Assembly (NCBI RefSeq): GCF_014712225.1
Contig: NZ_JACXBW010000008.1
Span: 124,001-188,000 of the forward strand
Length of the DNA stretch: 64,000 bases
Direction: 5' to 3'
Origin: Pseudarthrobacter sulfonivorans
GTDB taxonomy: Bacteria; Actinomycetota; Actinomycetes; Actinomycetales; Micrococcaceae
Part shown: positions 44,778 through 53,487 of the stretch, piece after piece
How the letters are laid out: each line of letters starts with the position of its first letter
How positions within the stretch are numbered: the stretch's first letter is position 1
Position numbers and translations under genes: made by a program
The notes under the pieces: generated by a model
The model's database searches: none
Seen by the model: only the letters and a program-made list of their open reading frames with translations
Told to the model about the DNA's origin: nothing

Positions 44778-46385
44778 TCACCCCAAATCGGCGGCCTCGG
44801 AGAGCGGTTCCGCCCCCGCCCCGTCGCGGATCCGCTGCACGACGGCGGTGGTGGAGCGCTCTGCGACGTAGTCCAGGATGGCGACGCGTCCGCCGTACTC
44901 CTCCACGGCGCCGGTTTCCGCCAGCATTTCCGGCGTGTAGTCACCGCCTTTGGCGTACACGTCGGGTTGGAGCTGCGTGATCAGGGGGCTGGCTGTGGGC
45001 GTGTCGAAGATGGTCACGTAGTCCACGCAGCTGAGGGCGGCGATCACCGCGGCCCGGTCGGCGCCGTTGTTGATGGGCCGGCCCGGGCCCTTGAGCCTGC
45101 GGACGGATTCGTCGCTGTTGAGCGCCACCACCAGCACGTCGCCGAGCTGTTTGGCCTGGTTCAGGTAACGGGTGTGGCCGCTGTGCAGCACGTCAAAGCA
45201 GCCGTTGGTCAGCACGATCCGCTGGCCCTGGGCGCGGTGCGCGGCCACCTGCTGAGCAAGTTCGCCGGCGCTGAGGGCCGTGTCGGCGAAGCTCTCCAGG
45301 TGCCGGCCGAGTTGGCCCGTGCTGCAAACGGACGTTCCGGGCTGGTGGACCACCACATCCGCGGCAGTCTGGGCAAGGTCGAGGCTGGTGGTCAGGGGAA
45401 GGCCTGCTGACCGGGCCAGGGTCAGGGCGGCCACGAAGGTATCGCCGGCGCCGGATGCCTGTTTCTCGGCTGCCGGCCGGGCCCACGTGCGGTGCGTGCC
45501 GCCGCCGGCCGCAAAGAGCACGGTCCCGTCCTTGTCCAATGTCACCACCACCGACCGGGCCCCCGTTGCCGCGAGCAGCGCGTCACGGTGCCGGGTCACG
45601 GCTTCCACCCTGCCGGGCCCGTCCGGCAGGCGCAGGTCCAGCAGCCTGGCGGCTTCCTGGGCGTTGGGGGTGACCAGGTCCGGCCTCAGCCCCGCCCAAG
45701 GACGAGGATCGTGCGCATCCACCACGGTCAGGGGGCGGCCGCTTTCCGTTCCGACGGCGGTCCCCTCCTCCGCAGTCCCCGCCAGCGCCTCCCCCGCGAG
45801 CACCCCGGCCGTCAGCGCTTCCTCGAGGGCATCCCGGACGGGCTCGGCCAGGACGCCGGTCCCGTAGTCGCAGACCAGCACGGCGTCCTGATGTTCGACG
45901 GCGGTGCGCACCGAGGAGGCCAGCGCGGCCAGCGCGTCGGCCGGGACGGCCTTGGCGTAGTCATCGATCCGCAACATCACCTGGCCGCCGCTGCTGATCC
46001 TGATCTTGGTGGTGGTGACCATGTCCGGATGGGAATGCAGGTGCCTCACGTCGATGCCGGCTGACTCGAGCTTCCGGCGAAGCGCGGCCCCGGCGTCGTC
46101 CGTCCCGATGACGCCGGCCACGGACACGCGGGCTCCGAGGGCTGCCAGGTTCATGGCGGTGTTCGCCGCGCCACCCGGCGCGAACTCGCGGGCGGCGACG
46201 TCCACCACCGGCGCAGGCGCCTCCCGGCAGAGCCGTTCGATGGTGCCGCTCCACCAGCCGTCCAGCATCACATCCCCGATCACCAGGATCGCGGGCCGCT
46301 CGGCAGCAAGGCGGCGGGGCAGCCCGCCGGACAGGGCACGCTCACTGGAAAGATCACCCGCCCCGGCTGCTGGCCCCGGAGTCAT
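44778..46385 (-). CDS. hldE: HldE-like heptose-7-phosphate kinase/heptose-1-phosphate adenylyltransferase (paralog 1)
   Basis: 535 residues, fused. The N-terminal PfkB-type kinase (about 30-350) has GDVMLDGWWSG, GGAANTAMNLAALGARVSV and the catalytic GAGDTFVAALTLARS. The C-terminal nucleotidyltransferase (about 395-525) has TNGCFDVLHSGHTRYLNQAK with the HxGH motif, SDESVRRLKGPGRP and ERSTTAVVQRI. This is the order of HldE, which phosphorylates D-glycero-D-manno-heptose 7-phosphate and later adenylates the 1-phosphate. The kinase half carries an inserted loop rich in Ala/Gly/Glu. It overlaps the aldehyde dehydrogenase gene by 4 bases. Confidence 0.88.
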   Translation of the reverse strand: MTPGPAAGAGDLSSERALSGGLPRRLAAERPAILVIGDVMLDGWWSGTIERLCREAPAPVVDVAAREFAPGGAANTAMNLAALGARVSVAGVIGTDDAGAALRRKLESAGIDVRHLHSHPDMVTTTKIRISSGGQVMLRIDDYAKAVPADALAALASSVRTAVEHQDAVLVCDYGTGVLAEPVRDALEEALTAGVLAGEALAGTAEEGTAVGTESGRPLTVVDAHDPRPWAGLRPDLVTPNAQEAARLLDLRLPDGPGRVEAVTRHRDALLAATGARSVVVTLDKDGTVLFAAGGGTHRTWARPAAEKQASGAGDTFVAALTLARSAGLPLTTSLDLAQTAADVVVHQPGTSVCSTGQLGRHLESFADTALSAGELAQQVAAHRAQGQRIVLTNGCFDVLHSGHTRYLNQAKQLGDVLVVALNSDESVRRLKGPGRPINNGADRAAVIAALSCVDYVTIFDTPTASPLITQLQPDVYAKGGDYTPEMLAETGAVEEYGGRVAILDYVAERSTTAVVQRIRDGAGAEPLSEAADLG

Positions 46386-47983
46386 CGCGGGCTCCCGCTC
46401 TGGTCCGGGCGGCCAGGCTCTTCCCCCACGGCTCGCTCCTGGCGGCCAGGCTGCTGCTGCCCGCCACGCCCCTCGTCCAGTGCCTGCTCCTCCAGCGCCT
46501 GCTGCTCGGGCACCTGTTCAGCCATCACCTGTTCGGCCGGCACCGGTTCGGGCAGCGGCTCGTCGGGCAGTTGAAGTGCAAACGGTGGCGGAGCCGCCAC
46601 GTGCACCACTTTCACCCGGGTGAATTCGTCCAGCAGTTCCGGGCCGTAGCCGAAGCCCTCGCCGCTGGCACCGCGGGGCTGGGCTGAGCCGCCCGGCGCA
46701 CCGCCGAACACCTCGTTGATTTTCACGGTGCCCACCGGAAGCGCCGCGACGGCTTTCTGGACATGGGCGATGCTGCCCGTCAGGACCGTGGCGGCCAGAC
46801 CGTAGCGGCCGCTGCCCGCAAGCTGCAGCCCGTCGTCGAACGTCGGGACAACCCGCACCGCAGCCACCGGGCCGAAAGTCTCCTCAGTCATCACCTGCAT
46901 ACTGTCGGTGCAGCCGAGCAGCACCGTTGCCGGGTAGAAAGCGCCAGGCCCGTCGGGAAGATCGCCGCCTTCCACCGCATGTGCACCCTGCTCGAGGGCC
47001 TCCAATACCTGGGCATGGACGATGTCACGGAGCGTGGTGTCCACCAGCGGAGCCACGCTGCCGTTGTTGTTGCGCAACGCCGCTTCCGCTTCCAGGGCTG
47101 TACAGAACCGGGCCGCGATCGCTTCGTGGACGTAGATCCGTTCCACTGCGGTGCAGATCTGTCCGCTGTTACTGAAGGCACCGATGGCAGCCTGCTCGGC
47201 AGCCCAGACAGGGTCCACGTCCCGGTCGACCACAAGGGGATCGTTCCCGCCGTTCTCACGGATCACATGGGCTCCGGTTTGTGCCCCCGCGCCGGCAATC
47301 CGGGCCCCGGACGCGCTGGACCCCACGTGGGCAATGACGTCGACGGCGGCCCGGGTCAGCAGGGCGCCCACTCGGGCTCCGCCGGACACTGTGAGCAGGA
47401 CGCCCGGCGGAAACGCCGTCGCCAGCACCTCCCCCAGGGCCTCGCCGAGGCGGGGACAGCGTTCGCTCGGCTTGTGCAGCACGGTGTTGCCGGTGACCAA
47501 GGCGGCGCCGATGAGTCCGCAGGCCACGGCAACCGGGTCGTTCCACGGGGTGAGGAGCACGGCCACGCCGCGGGGTTCGGCAACCGTGTAGTCAGAAGCA
47601 AACCTGTTGCCGAGCAGGCTGTGTCCGCGGTGCAGGGGACCAATCTCGGCGTACTGCTCAAGGGTGGAGACCCCGGCAGCGATTCCGGCGAGGGCCTCCT
47701 TGAAGGGCCGTCCGGTTTCGCTGCTGTTGAGGGCCGCGAGCTCCTCCGCCGCCGTGTCCAGGGCCCGGGCCGCGCTGCGGAGAGCGGCACCCCGCTCGGC
47801 CGGCGGAACGGCGGCCCACCCCCTGGCCGCACTCCGGGCCATCTCGACGGCGTCCTCCACCGCGCCCGGTTCGGCCTCGGGCACGGACCACAGGTACTCC
47901 CCCGTGCGGGGATCGCTGATGGTCAGCCCGGAGCCGTCAAGGTGCAGGTCGGCGGCGGATGTGGACGCGGCAGTGGTATGCAT
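46382..47983 (-). CDS. Aldehyde dehydrogenase family protein with Glu/Gln-rich tail
   Basis: 533 residues. LTPWNDPVAVACGLIGAALV is the NAD-binding start of the fold, VIRENGGNDPLVV holds the catalytic Glu, and FSNSGQICTAVERIYVHE the catalytic Cys. TEETFGPVAAVRVV is also conserved. The last ~55 residues are a low-complexity Glu/Gln/Pro tail not seen in the family. ATG 47983 has GGAGGAG 4 bases upstream. It precedes and overlaps the HldE-like gene, so it may act on an aldehyde related to the heptose product, but the substrate is unknown. A SigB-type promoter sits 37-61 bases upstream. Confidence 0.9.
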   Translation of the reverse strand: MHTTAASTSAADLHLDGSGLTISDPRTGEYLWSVPEAEPGAVEDAVEMARSAARGWAAVPPAERGAALRSAARALDTAAEELAALNSSETGRPFKEALAGIAAGVSTLEQYAEIGPLHRGHSLLGNRFASDYTVAEPRGVAVLLTPWNDPVAVACGLIGAALVTGNTVLHKPSERCPRLGEALGEVLATAFPPGVLLTVSGGARVGALLTRAAVDVIAHVGSSASGARIAGAGAQTGAHVIRENGGNDPLVVDRDVDPVWAAEQAAIGAFSNSGQICTAVERIYVHEAIAARFCTALEAEAALRNNNGSVAPLVDTTLRDIVHAQVLEALEQGAHAVEGGDLPDGPGAFYPATVLLGCTDSMQVMTEETFGPVAAVRVVPTFDDGLQLAGSGRYGLAATVLTGSIAHVQKAVAALPVGTVKINEVFGGAPGGSAQPRGASGEGFGYGPELLDEFTRVKVVHVAAPPPFALQLPDEPLPEPVPAEQVMAEQVPEQQALEEQALDEGRGGQQQPGRQERAVGEEPGRPDQSGSPR

Positions 47984-48019
47984 GGATCTCCTCCGTACGT
48001 GCTTTCTCCTTGCGGTCCC

Positions 48020-48044
48020 GTACCCCCGGAACAGCTGTTTACAC
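48020..48044 (-). promoter_or_regulatory. SigB/SigF-type promoter for the ALDH/HldE operon
   Basis: Minus strand: GTGT (48041-48044), 15-base spacer, GGGTAC (48020-48025). This fits the Streptomyces sigma-B consensus GNNT-N14-16-GGGTAC. The same form stands at 59057. The transcript leader would be about 30 bases. Confidence 0.6.
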
Positions 48045-48172
48045 GCCGGACGCCGGGACAGAATCCACGTATAGCCAACTGCGCCCCCGCCTCCGTAGGG
48101 TGGCACCACAGGCAGGAGCACGGGCGTGCAAGGCTCGCGGTGTGTAAGAAAGCAGCATGGGAGGGGCACTGC

Positions 48173-49294
48173 ATGGAACAAACCGCTGGGGGCGTCGGAC
48201 CGGTGCTGGGCAGGTTTTCCGGGGTTTCGCGGATCGCGCTGCTGCGCGGCGGCGGACTCGGCGACCTGATGTTCGCCCTCCCGGCCGTGTCCGCGCTAAA
48301 AGCGGCCTATCCCGGCAGTACGGTCACGCTGCTGGGCACGCCTATCCATGAAGGACTCGTCGCCGCCACCCACAGCGCCGTGGACGATGTGATGGTCCTG
48401 CCCGCTGCCGAAGGCGTGCGTCCCGGCCCGGAGGATCCGGCCGCCGTGGCAGCCTTCTTCGGCGCCGCCCGGGAACGGCAGTTCGACCTCGCCGTGCAGC
48501 TCCATGGCGGCGGGCGGTTCTCCAACCCTTTTCTGCTGCAGGTCCAGGCGCGTCATACGGCGGGATCCGGCACGCCGGACGCCACCCCGCTGGAACGCAC
48601 CCTGCCGTACACCTACTACCAGCACGAACCCATACGCGCCCTCGAAGTTGCCGGACTGGCCGGCGCCCCGCCCGTCCTGCTGGAGGCCCGGGTCAACCCG
48701 CGGGCGGAGTTCGTGGCCCGGCTTCCGGCCGTCCTGGGTGCGGCGCTGCCGCCGGACGGCCAGCCGCTGCTGGTGCTGCACCCCGGCGCCACAGACCCCC
48801 GGCGGCACTGGCCGGTGGAGAGTTTCGGGGCCGTCGCCAGGGCAGCGGCCGACGACGGCGCCCGGGTTTTGGTGGTCGGTGACCACAGCGAAACGGAGCT
48901 GGCGGACGCCGTGGTGAGTGCCGCCGTCGGGCGTTCCGCCGGAGCTGGCCAGGTGTGCTCGGTGGCCGGGATGCTGGGGCTCGGCGACCTGGCAGCCCTG
49001 CTGGCCCGTGCGGATGCTGTCCTGGCCAATGACAGCGGTCCGCGGCATTTGGCACAGGCGCTCGGCGCCCCGACCGTCGGCATCTATTGGGCCGGGAACG
49101 CCCTGACTGCGGGCCCGCTGGGCCGCGGCCGGCACCGGGTCCACCTCTCCTGGGTGACGAACTGCCCGGTGTGCGGGGCGGATGTCACGCAGGTTGGCTG
49201 GACGGCCCCGCGGTGCCCGCATGACGATTCGCTGGTGGCCGGCATCCGGCCCGACGGCGTGTACGCGGATGTCCGGAGCCTGCTGGCACTGTAG
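48173..49294 (+). CDS. Glycosyltransferase family 9 (heptosyltransferase-like), copy 1
   Basis: 373 residues, GT-B fold. IALLRGGGLGDLMFALPAVS is the N-terminal GT9 motif. LLVLHPGATDPRRHWPVESF starts the nucleotide-sugar half, and ADAVLANDSGPRHLAQALGA PTVG (in parts) is the donor-binding segment of heptosyltransferases. A C-terminal Cys set (NCPVCGADV, RCPHDD) may bind a metal; this is unusual. ATG 48173 has GGGAGGGG 7 bases upstream. Divergent from the aldehyde dehydrogenase/HldE pair. Transfers a sugar, probably heptose, to a glycan acceptor; no lipid A exists in this lineage. Confidence 0.88.
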   Translation: MEQTAGGVGPVLGRFSGVSRIALLRGGGLGDLMFALPAVSALKAAYPGSTVTLLGTPIHEGLVAATHSAVDDVMVLPAAEGVRPGPEDPAAVAAFFGAARERQFDLAVQLHGGGRFSNPFLLQVQARHTAGSGTPDATPLERTLPYTYYQHEPIRALEVAGLAGAPPVLLEARVNPRAEFVARLPAVLGAALPPDGQPLLVLHPGATDPRRHWPVESFGAVARAAADDGARVLVVGDHSETELADAVVSAAVGRSAGAGQVCSVAGMLGLGDLAALLARADAVLANDSGPRHLAQALGAPTVGIYWAGNALTAGPLGRGRHRVHLSWVTNCPVCGADVTQVGWTAPRCPHDDSLVAGIRPDGVYADVRSLLAL

Positions 49295-49296
49295 GT

Positions 49297-49400
49297 TCCG
49301 TGCAGCGCGCAATATCCGTGCAGCGGGGAACTTCCGTGCAGCGGGTTACTGAGAAACAGAGGCTCACCGGACTCATTGCACGGGGGCGTCCCGTTGCACG
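49297..49400. repeat. 18-bp tandem repeat with TCCGTGCAGCG core
   Basis: TCCGTGCAGCG occurs at 49297, 49315 and 49333, exactly 18 bases apart. Two copies of TTGCACGG, the reverse complement of CCGTGCAA, follow at 49377-49401. It fills the spacer between the GT9 gene and the convergent SDR gene. Confidence 0.7.
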
Positions 49401-49406
49401 GGCGCC

Positions 49407-50108
49407 TCACGGCCAGGAACCTTCCTCAGGATGGCATATCAGCATCTCGCGCACCTCGCAGCCCGGCGGCTGGGACAGGACGAACAGGATGGCCTGGGCC
49501 ACGTTGCCGGGGCTGTTCAGGCGGGAATCGTCCTGCGGCTTGTACTGCTCCGTCCGATCATCGAAGAAGTGGGTGTTCATGCCACCCGGGATCATGGCGG
49601 TCACGCCGATCTCCCCGCCGGTCTCCGCCGCCAGGGCGTGGGTGAAGCCGACGACGCCGAACTTTGATGCGCAGTAGGCCGTGGCGTCGGCCACTGCCCG
49701 CTTGCCCAGGGTGGAGGCCACCGTCACCACGCGGCCGTGCGAGGTTTTGAGATACGGCAGGGCGGCCCGGACCACCGATACGGTGCCCATCAGGTTGACG
49801 CCGATCACCTTCTCCCACTCCTCCGCTGCAATGTCTGCCAGTTTCCCGCAGCGGTCGATTCCTGCCGCCGTAACCACAGCGTCGAGCCCGCCGAGCGACT
49901 CTGCCGCCTCCCGGACGGTCCGCTCCACCGCGGCGCGGTCCGCAACGTCCACTTCGAAGGCTTTGACGCCGGACACGCTGCTGATGTCGCGGTCCAGCAC
50001 CACGGGTGTCCCGCCTGCGTTGAGCACGGCATCGACGACGGCGGCGCCGAGTCCGGAGGCGCCTCCCGTGATGAGGACCCGGCCGGGCCAGGATGACTCA
50101 GTGTTCAT
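49407..50108 (-). CDS. SDR-family oxidoreductase of the heptose cluster
   Basis: 233 residues, classical short-chain dehydrogenase. VLITGGASGLGAAVVDAVLN is the NAD(P) loop, VASTLGKRAVADATAYCASK holds the Ser, Tyr and Lys of the active site, and PGGMNTHFF follows. It is a classical SDR, not an HldD-type epimerase: the extended-SDR pattern and length (about 310) are absent. ATG 50108 has GGAAGGA upstream. Last gene of the minus-strand heptose operon, 60 bases after the second HldE-like gene. Substrate unknown, possibly a heptose derivative. Confidence 0.85.
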   Translation of the reverse strand: MNTESSWPGRVLITGGASGLGAAVVDAVLNAGGTPVVLDRDISSVSGVKAFEVDVADRAAVERTVREAAESLGGLDAVVTAAGIDRCGKLADIAAEEWEKVIGVNLMGTVSVVRAALPYLKTSHGRVVTVASTLGKRAVADATAYCASKFGVVGFTHALAAETGGEIGVTAMIPGGMNTHFFDDRTEQYKPQDDSRLNSPGNVAQAILFVLSQPPGCEVREMLICHPEEGSWP

Positions 50109-50168
50109 GGTGTTCCTTCCACTGGGATTGGTTCTGGAGAATGGTGGGTAAAGGAGTTGGGCGTGCCG

Positions 50169-51551
50169 TCAGCTGACTTTCGCGAGGGCCTCGGCCAGCA
50201 GGGTCGAGGAGCGGGCCGGGTGGTAGGGGACGGTCACGCAGCGCCCGCCCCAGCTCTCCACCAGGTCGGTCTCGGGCAGCCGTTCACCTTTGTAGTCGCC
50301 GCCCTTGACCCAGATGTCGGGACGCAGCCGTTCCAGGGCGGCTTCGGGAGTGTCCTCGTCAAAAATCATCACCGCGTCCACGCATTCCAGGGCGAGCAGC
50401 AGCTCTGCCCGGTCCTGCTCGATCATGATGGGACGCTGCTCGCCCTTCAACCTGCGCACGGAAGCATCCGAGTTCAGGCACACAACCAGGCAGTCGCCCA
50501 GCTCCCGCGCAGCTACAAGCGACCTGACATGGCCGGCGTGCAGCAGGTCGAAGCACCCGCCTGTGGCCACCACCTTGCCGCCGTTGTCCCGGACCCGGCG
50601 GACCAGGAGCAGGGGCTCCGCGGGCCGGCGCCTGAATTTGCCCGTAGCTTGCCGGTCCGGCAGCGACGCCACGCCGCCGGCCGCCAGGAAATCGGCGGCC
50701 TCGTGGACGGCCAGGACTGCAGCGTCCTCAAGGTCCCGGCCTTCGAGCAGGTGGACGGCAACGCTCGCGGCCAGCCTGTCTCCCGCCCCGCAAGGGTCGG
50801 CCGCCTCTACCCGGGGCGCGAGGATGGGGCGCGGCGTGCGATCGTGTTCGAGCAGCAGCGTGGCGCCCCGTTCCCCGGTGGTGACCAGGACCGCGCGGCT
50901 GCGCCACTCGTCCAGCAGGATGCCGGCCACCCCGCCTGCACCGTCCTCGGCGGGCGACCCAAAGGGACCGCCTGTCCGGGTGCCCGCCGCCTGAAGGGCC
51001 TCCGCGAGGTTCGGTGTCACCACTGAAACTCCGGGGACAGGACGGGCGCCGGATGGGTGCGGGTCCCAGACTATGGGCACCTCGTCGGCCAACCGTTCCA
51101 GCAGTTCCCTGAGCTGCGGGTTGGCGGCCAGGCCGCGCCCGTAGTCGGCCACGATGATGGCGCCGGCCTTGGCCACGGCCCGGAGCATTGCAGGTGTGAC
51201 GTCCGGGGCCTGCGGCAGGCCGCAGTGCTCATCAAATCGAACCACGGCGTGGGTTCCTGCCCGGACGCGGGTCTTGACGGGCGTCGGGGAGCCGCTTGGA
51301 CCGGCCACGACCTTTACTCCGGCGAGCGCAGCCTCCACGTGCCGCCCGGCGTCGTCGTCCGCGAGCACCGTCACCAGGCTGACGGGCCAGCCGTCCTCCG
51401 CCAGCATCCGGGCGACCAGCCCGGCGCCGCCGGCGCGCCGCCTGGTGCTCGAAACATCCACGACGGGGACGGGCGCATCCGGGCTGAGCCGGGTGGCTTC
51501 ACCGCCCAGGTCTACGTCCAGGATCACGTCCCCCACCACGACGATCCTCAT
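50169..51551 (-). CDS. hldE: HldE-like kinase/adenylyltransferase (paralog 2)
   Basis: 460 residues, same two-domain order as paralog 1 but shorter. Kinase half: MRIVVVGDVILDVDLGGEAT, RAGGAGLVARMLAEDGWPVS, catalytic CGAGDRLAASVAVHLLEG. Nucleotidyltransferase half: GGCFDLLHAGHVRSLVAARE with HxGH, SDASVRRLKGEQRP, and ARSSTLLAEAL. Both active sites look intact. It overlaps the GmhA gene by 4 bases, so this paralog is the one embedded in the pathway operon. Expected to act on D-glycero-D-manno-heptose 7-phosphate and 1-phosphate, giving ADP-heptose. Whether the two paralogs split kinase and transferase duties is unknown. Confidence 0.87.
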   Translation of the reverse strand: MRIVVVGDVILDVDLGGEATRLSPDAPVPVVDVSSTRRRAGGAGLVARMLAEDGWPVSLVTVLADDDAGRHVEAALAGVKVVAGPSGSPTPVKTRVRAGTHAVVRFDEHCGLPQAPDVTPAMLRAVAKAGAIIVADYGRGLAANPQLRELLERLADEVPIVWDPHPSGARPVPGVSVVTPNLAEALQAAGTRTGGPFGSPAEDGAGGVAGILLDEWRSRAVLVTTGERGATLLLEHDRTPRPILAPRVEAADPCGAGDRLAASVAVHLLEGRDLEDAAVLAVHEAADFLAAGGVASLPDRQATGKFRRRPAEPLLLVRRVRDNGGKVVATGGCFDLLHAGHVRSLVAARELGDCLVVCLNSDASVRRLKGEQRPIMIEQDRAELLLALECVDAVMIFDEDTPEAALERLRPDIWVKGGDYKGERLPETDLVESWGGRCVTVPYHPARSSTLLAEALAKVS

Positions 51552-52240
51552 GGCAGGCCCGTCCGCGAGGTCCGGCGGCCGACCTCCAGCTCGAAAGCCC
51601 GGCAGAGCGCATGCAAGGCGATCAGGTGGCCTTCCTGGGCATTGGCGTTGATGGCGTCGATCAGGACCGCCTCATCACAGGCAGCGGCGAGCGGATTAGG
51701 TCCGGCGCCCGTGAGCGCCCAGGTGGTGATGCCCACGCGCTTGGCCGCTTCCACCGCGCGCAGCAGGTTGGGGCTGTTGCCGCTGGTGGACAAAAGGACC
51801 AGCACATCGCCGATGCGGCCATGGGCGCGGACCTGGCGGGCGAACACCTCCTCGTAGCCGTAGTCGTTGGCGATGGCGGTCACCGCCGAAGTCTCCGCGT
51901 GCAACGAGATGGCGGAAAACGGAACGCGCTCACCGTCGAACCTGCCCACCAGTTCCGCGGTGAGGTGTTGCGCCTCTGCCGCGGAGCCGCCGTTCCCGGC
52001 GGCGAGGAGCCGCTGGCCGCTGAGCAGCCGGTTCGCCAGTTCAACACCCCAGGCAGCGAGGCGGCCGGACTGGCTGCGGAGCGATTCCAGTGCCGGCAGG
52101 ACGTTGTCCAGGTGGACTTGCACGGCGTCCATTGCGGCGGCGTTGTTGTCGGCAGCCAGCCCGGGCAGCGTCGGGGAAAAGGCCGCGTCTTCGGTCAGGA
52201 CCTCAAGGTCCTGCTCCCGGAGGGACCATTCGGCCGTCAC
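51548..52240 (-). CDS. gmhA: Sedoheptulose-7-phosphate isomerase (GmhA)
   Basis: 230 residues, SIS-fold isomerase that converts sedoheptulose 7-phosphate to D-glycero-D-manno-heptose 7-phosphate. LLAAGNGGSAAEAQHLTAEL and VGRF carry the phosphate loop and a zinc-ligand His; LLSTSGNSPNLLRAVEAAK is the second SIS loop; EGHLIALHALCRAFE carries the C-terminal His and Glu. GTG 52240 is chosen because AAGGAG lies 7 bases upstream and the GTGA overlap matches the operon. It adds a ~35-residue N-terminal extension to the usual GmhA length (about 190). Overlaps both neighbours by 4 bases. Confidence 0.93.
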   Translation of the reverse strand: MTAEWSLREQDLEVLTEDAAFSPTLPGLAADNNAAAMDAVQVHLDNVLPALESLRSQSGRLAAWGVELANRLLSGQRLLAAGNGGSAAEAQHLTAELVGRFDGERVPFSAISLHAETSAVTAIANDYGYEEVFARQVRAHGRIGDVLVLLSTSGNSPNLLRAVEAAKRVGITTWALTGAGPNPLAAACDEAVLIDAINANAQEGHLIALHALCRAFELEVGRRTSRTGLP

Positions 52241-53487
52241 AGCGCAACTCCTTCCATCCGGCCCCGGCGGGCGGGCATGCCGGCCACTGCCAGCTGGTAG
52301 GCCTTCTCGGTTTCGGCGGCCACCCGCTCCCATGAGTAGCGGGAGCGGACGCGCCGTTGCCCGGCGGCGCCAAGTTCGTCCCGCAGTGCGGGGTCGCCGA
52401 GCAGCCGGGCCAGCGCTGCGGCAATCGCTTCCGGATCCCGCGGCGGCACGTGGATGCCGGTGCTGCCGTCCACTACCGTGTCGCGAAGACCGCCCACGGC
52501 GGCAGCCACCACCGGGACACCGCACGCCATTGCCTCCAACGGGACGATCCCGAACGGCTCATACCAGGGCGCGCACACCACGGCATCCGCGCTGCGGAAA
52601 AGCGCGGGCATTTCGGACCGGGGAACGTGCCCGAGCAGCGTCACCTGCTCCCGGACACCAAGTTGCGCCGCCATCGCCATCAGCCGCCGTATCTCCGGAT
52701 CGGAGTCAAGCTGACCCAGGTCGGCGCCGCCACCCACGATGAGGAGTTCGACGTCGTCGCACCCCGCCGCGGCCAGGTGCGGAAGCGCACGGATCACCAG
52801 GTCAACGCCCTTGCGCGGCACCAGGCGCCCCACGGAGAGGATGCGGTGACGGCGCGTCCGCGGGGCTGCCGGACCGATGGCCGTGAAGAGCCCCAAATCC
52901 ACGCCGCACGGCGCGAGGGACACCTTGGCGGTGTCGATGCCCATGGCCTTTAGCTCGAAAACCTCATCGGGGCAGGTGGCAATGATCCGATCGGCGGAGC
53001 GGCCCACGCCCGGCTCCAGCCAGCGGCGCTCGCGCGGGCTGGTGTCCTCGGCGCCCTGGTGCCGGCGTTTGACGGTGCCCAGCGCATGGAACGTCTGGAC
53101 CACCGGGACCCGGAAACCCGCATCCCGCCCGGCTGCGTCAAGGGCCGCCAGCCCCGACATCCAGAAGTGGCCGTGGACCACGTCCGGCGGCTGCTGGCCC
53201 CAGTCCCTGGCGATGCCGTCGGCCAGTGCCCCCATAAACGGGAGCAGGTCATCCTTGGGAACCCGGCGGGCAGGTCCGGCGTCCACGTGGACAACCTCGA
53301 GCCCGGGGCCCACTGCCACCCGGCGGGACAGTTGCGGTCCGTCCCGCCTGGTGTAGACGGTGACGCTGTGGCCCCTTGCGGCCAGGGCCTCGGACAATGC
53401 CGCCACATGGACGTTCTGCCCGCCGGCGTCCACTCCGCCCAGGGCCGCCAGCGGGCTCGCATGTTCTGAAACCATGGAGATTCTCAT
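52237..53487 (-). CDS. Glycosyltransferase family 4 (GT-B)
   Basis: 416 residues, GT-B retaining transferase. The N-terminal half has GGVDAGGQNVHVAALSEALA, as in MshA and sucrose-phosphate-synthase relatives; the C-terminal half has ILSVGRLVPRKGVDLVIRAL and the donor loop EPFGIVPLEAMACGVPVV. Transfers a sugar from a nucleotide donor to a glycan or small acceptor. Overlaps the gene before it and GmhA after it by 4 bases each. The similarity to MshA is general to the family and does not make it mycothiol synthase. Confidence 0.9.
   Translation of the reverse strand: MRISMVSEHASPLAALGGVDAGGQNVHVAALSEALAARGHSVTVYTRRDGPQLSRRVAVGPGLEVVHVDAGPARRVPKDDLLPFMGALADGIARDWGQQPPDVVHGHFWMSGLAALDAAGRDAGFRVPVVQTFHALGTVKRRHQGAEDTSPRERRWLEPGVGRSADRIIATCPDEVFELKAMGIDTAKVSLAPCGVDLGLFTAIGPAAPRTRRHRILSVGRLVPRKGVDLVIRALPHLAAAGCDDVELLIVGGGADLGQLDSDPEIRRLMAMAAQLGVREQVTLLGHVPRSEMPALFRSADAVVCAPWYEPFGIVPLEAMACGVPVVAAAVGGLRDTVVDGSTGIHVPPRDPEAIAAALARLLGDPALRDELGAAGQRRVRSRYSWERVAAETEKAYQLAVAGMPARRGRMEGVAL

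Noticed and set aside
49407..50108. HldD (ADP-heptose 6-epimerase) as identity of the SDR in the heptose operon
   Set aside because: The protein is a 233-residue classical SDR with a YxxxK site, whereas HldD is an extended SDR of about 310 residues.
52237..53487. Mycothiol glycosyltransferase MshA
   Set aside because: The general GT4 motifs fit, but the gene is embedded and overlapping in the heptose operon. General family similarity is not enough.
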